Shown: in pieces, positions 63,854-64,000 of the stretch | How the letters are laid out: each line of letters starts with the position of its first letter | How positions within the stretch are numbered: position 1 is the first letter of the stretch | NCBI GenBank assembly: GCA_009792885.1 | Contig: WMCF01000055.1 | Location: forward strand, 3,268,415-3,332,414 | Direction: 5' to 3' | Length of the DNA stretch: 64,000 bases | From: Eremophila alpestris peregrina | Lineage: Eukaryota; Chordata; Aves; Passeriformes; Alaudidae | Made by a program: the position numbers and the translations under genes | The notes under the pieces: model-generated | Seen by the model: only the letters and a program-made list of their open reading frames with translations | Databases searched by the model: none | Told to the model about the DNA's origin: nothing

Positions 63854-64000
63854 GGAAGGGAAAAAAAGGGGGAAGGAAGAGGGGGAAAGGGAAGAGGAGG
63901 GGAGGAAAGAGGGGGGAAAGAGGGGGAAAGGGAAGAGGAGGGGAGGAAAGAGGGGGGAAAGAGGGGGAAAGGGAAGAGGAGGGGAGGAAAGAGGGGGGAA
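63854..64000 (+). repeat. Purine-only 41-bp minisatellite, running off the window edge
   Basis: Every base from 63854 to 64000 is A or G (147 bases). From about 63878 a 41-bp unit repeats: the word GGAGGAAAG recurs at 63901, 63942 and 63983. The three visible copies look identical, the last cut by the window end. The preceding 24 bases are a related but irregular purine run. The strand asymmetry allows intramolecular triplex (H-DNA) and G-quadruplex structures. Confidence 0.95.

Overview
This window looks like a stretch of bird nuclear genome, probably songbird. The evidence is four 5'-truncated CR1-type LINE fragments and several solo LTRs of the avian ERVL-like kind (TGTCCTGG...TTAAACCA...CA ends, TATA box, ATTAAA-type poly(A) signal), set in AT-rich, CpG-poor DNA with many mono- and dinucleotide runs. 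The assignment to birds rests on recognising the repeats; songbird is a weaker inference. I see no protein-coding gene, no exon I can defend, no tRNA or rRNA gene, no CRISPR array and no bacterial or phage signature. The open frames present are short (longest about 160 codons), match no family I know, and where long usually run through repeats. The window is best read as intergenic or intronic.

Layout: 1-11 kb is mostly unique AT-rich DNA with a small GC-richer patch (about 4.68-5.11 kb) and an AT-rich block that looks like a conserved non-coding element (6.74-7.01 kb). At 10.99-11.71 kb lies a CpG-rich patch, followed by a CR1 fragment (11.88-12.27 kb, minus). CR1 pieces follow at 16.80-16.88 (minus), 17.79-18.20 (plus) and about 21.14-21.63 kb (plus). 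A full-length ERVL-type solo LTR sits at 24.03-24.60 kb (plus). From 32.23 to 33.19 kb there is an LTR of a second family with TGATGCCTT/AAGGCATCA ends, next to another LTR-like unit. A second cluster at 46.10-47.03 kb holds a third LTR type (plus) and an inverted copy of the 32.2-kb LTR (minus). Two minus-strand ERVL-type solo LTRs stand head-to-tail at 52.66-53.90 kb. The window ends in a purine-only 41-bp tandem repeat (63.85-64.00 kb) that continues past the edge.

No genes act together here. What is informative is the record of mobile-element insertion and the possible regulatory islands: the CpG patch, the duplicated 60-bp block at 47.39/47.63 kb and the homeodomain-site-rich AT blocks. 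I found no new biological system; the findings below are structural leads graded accordingly.
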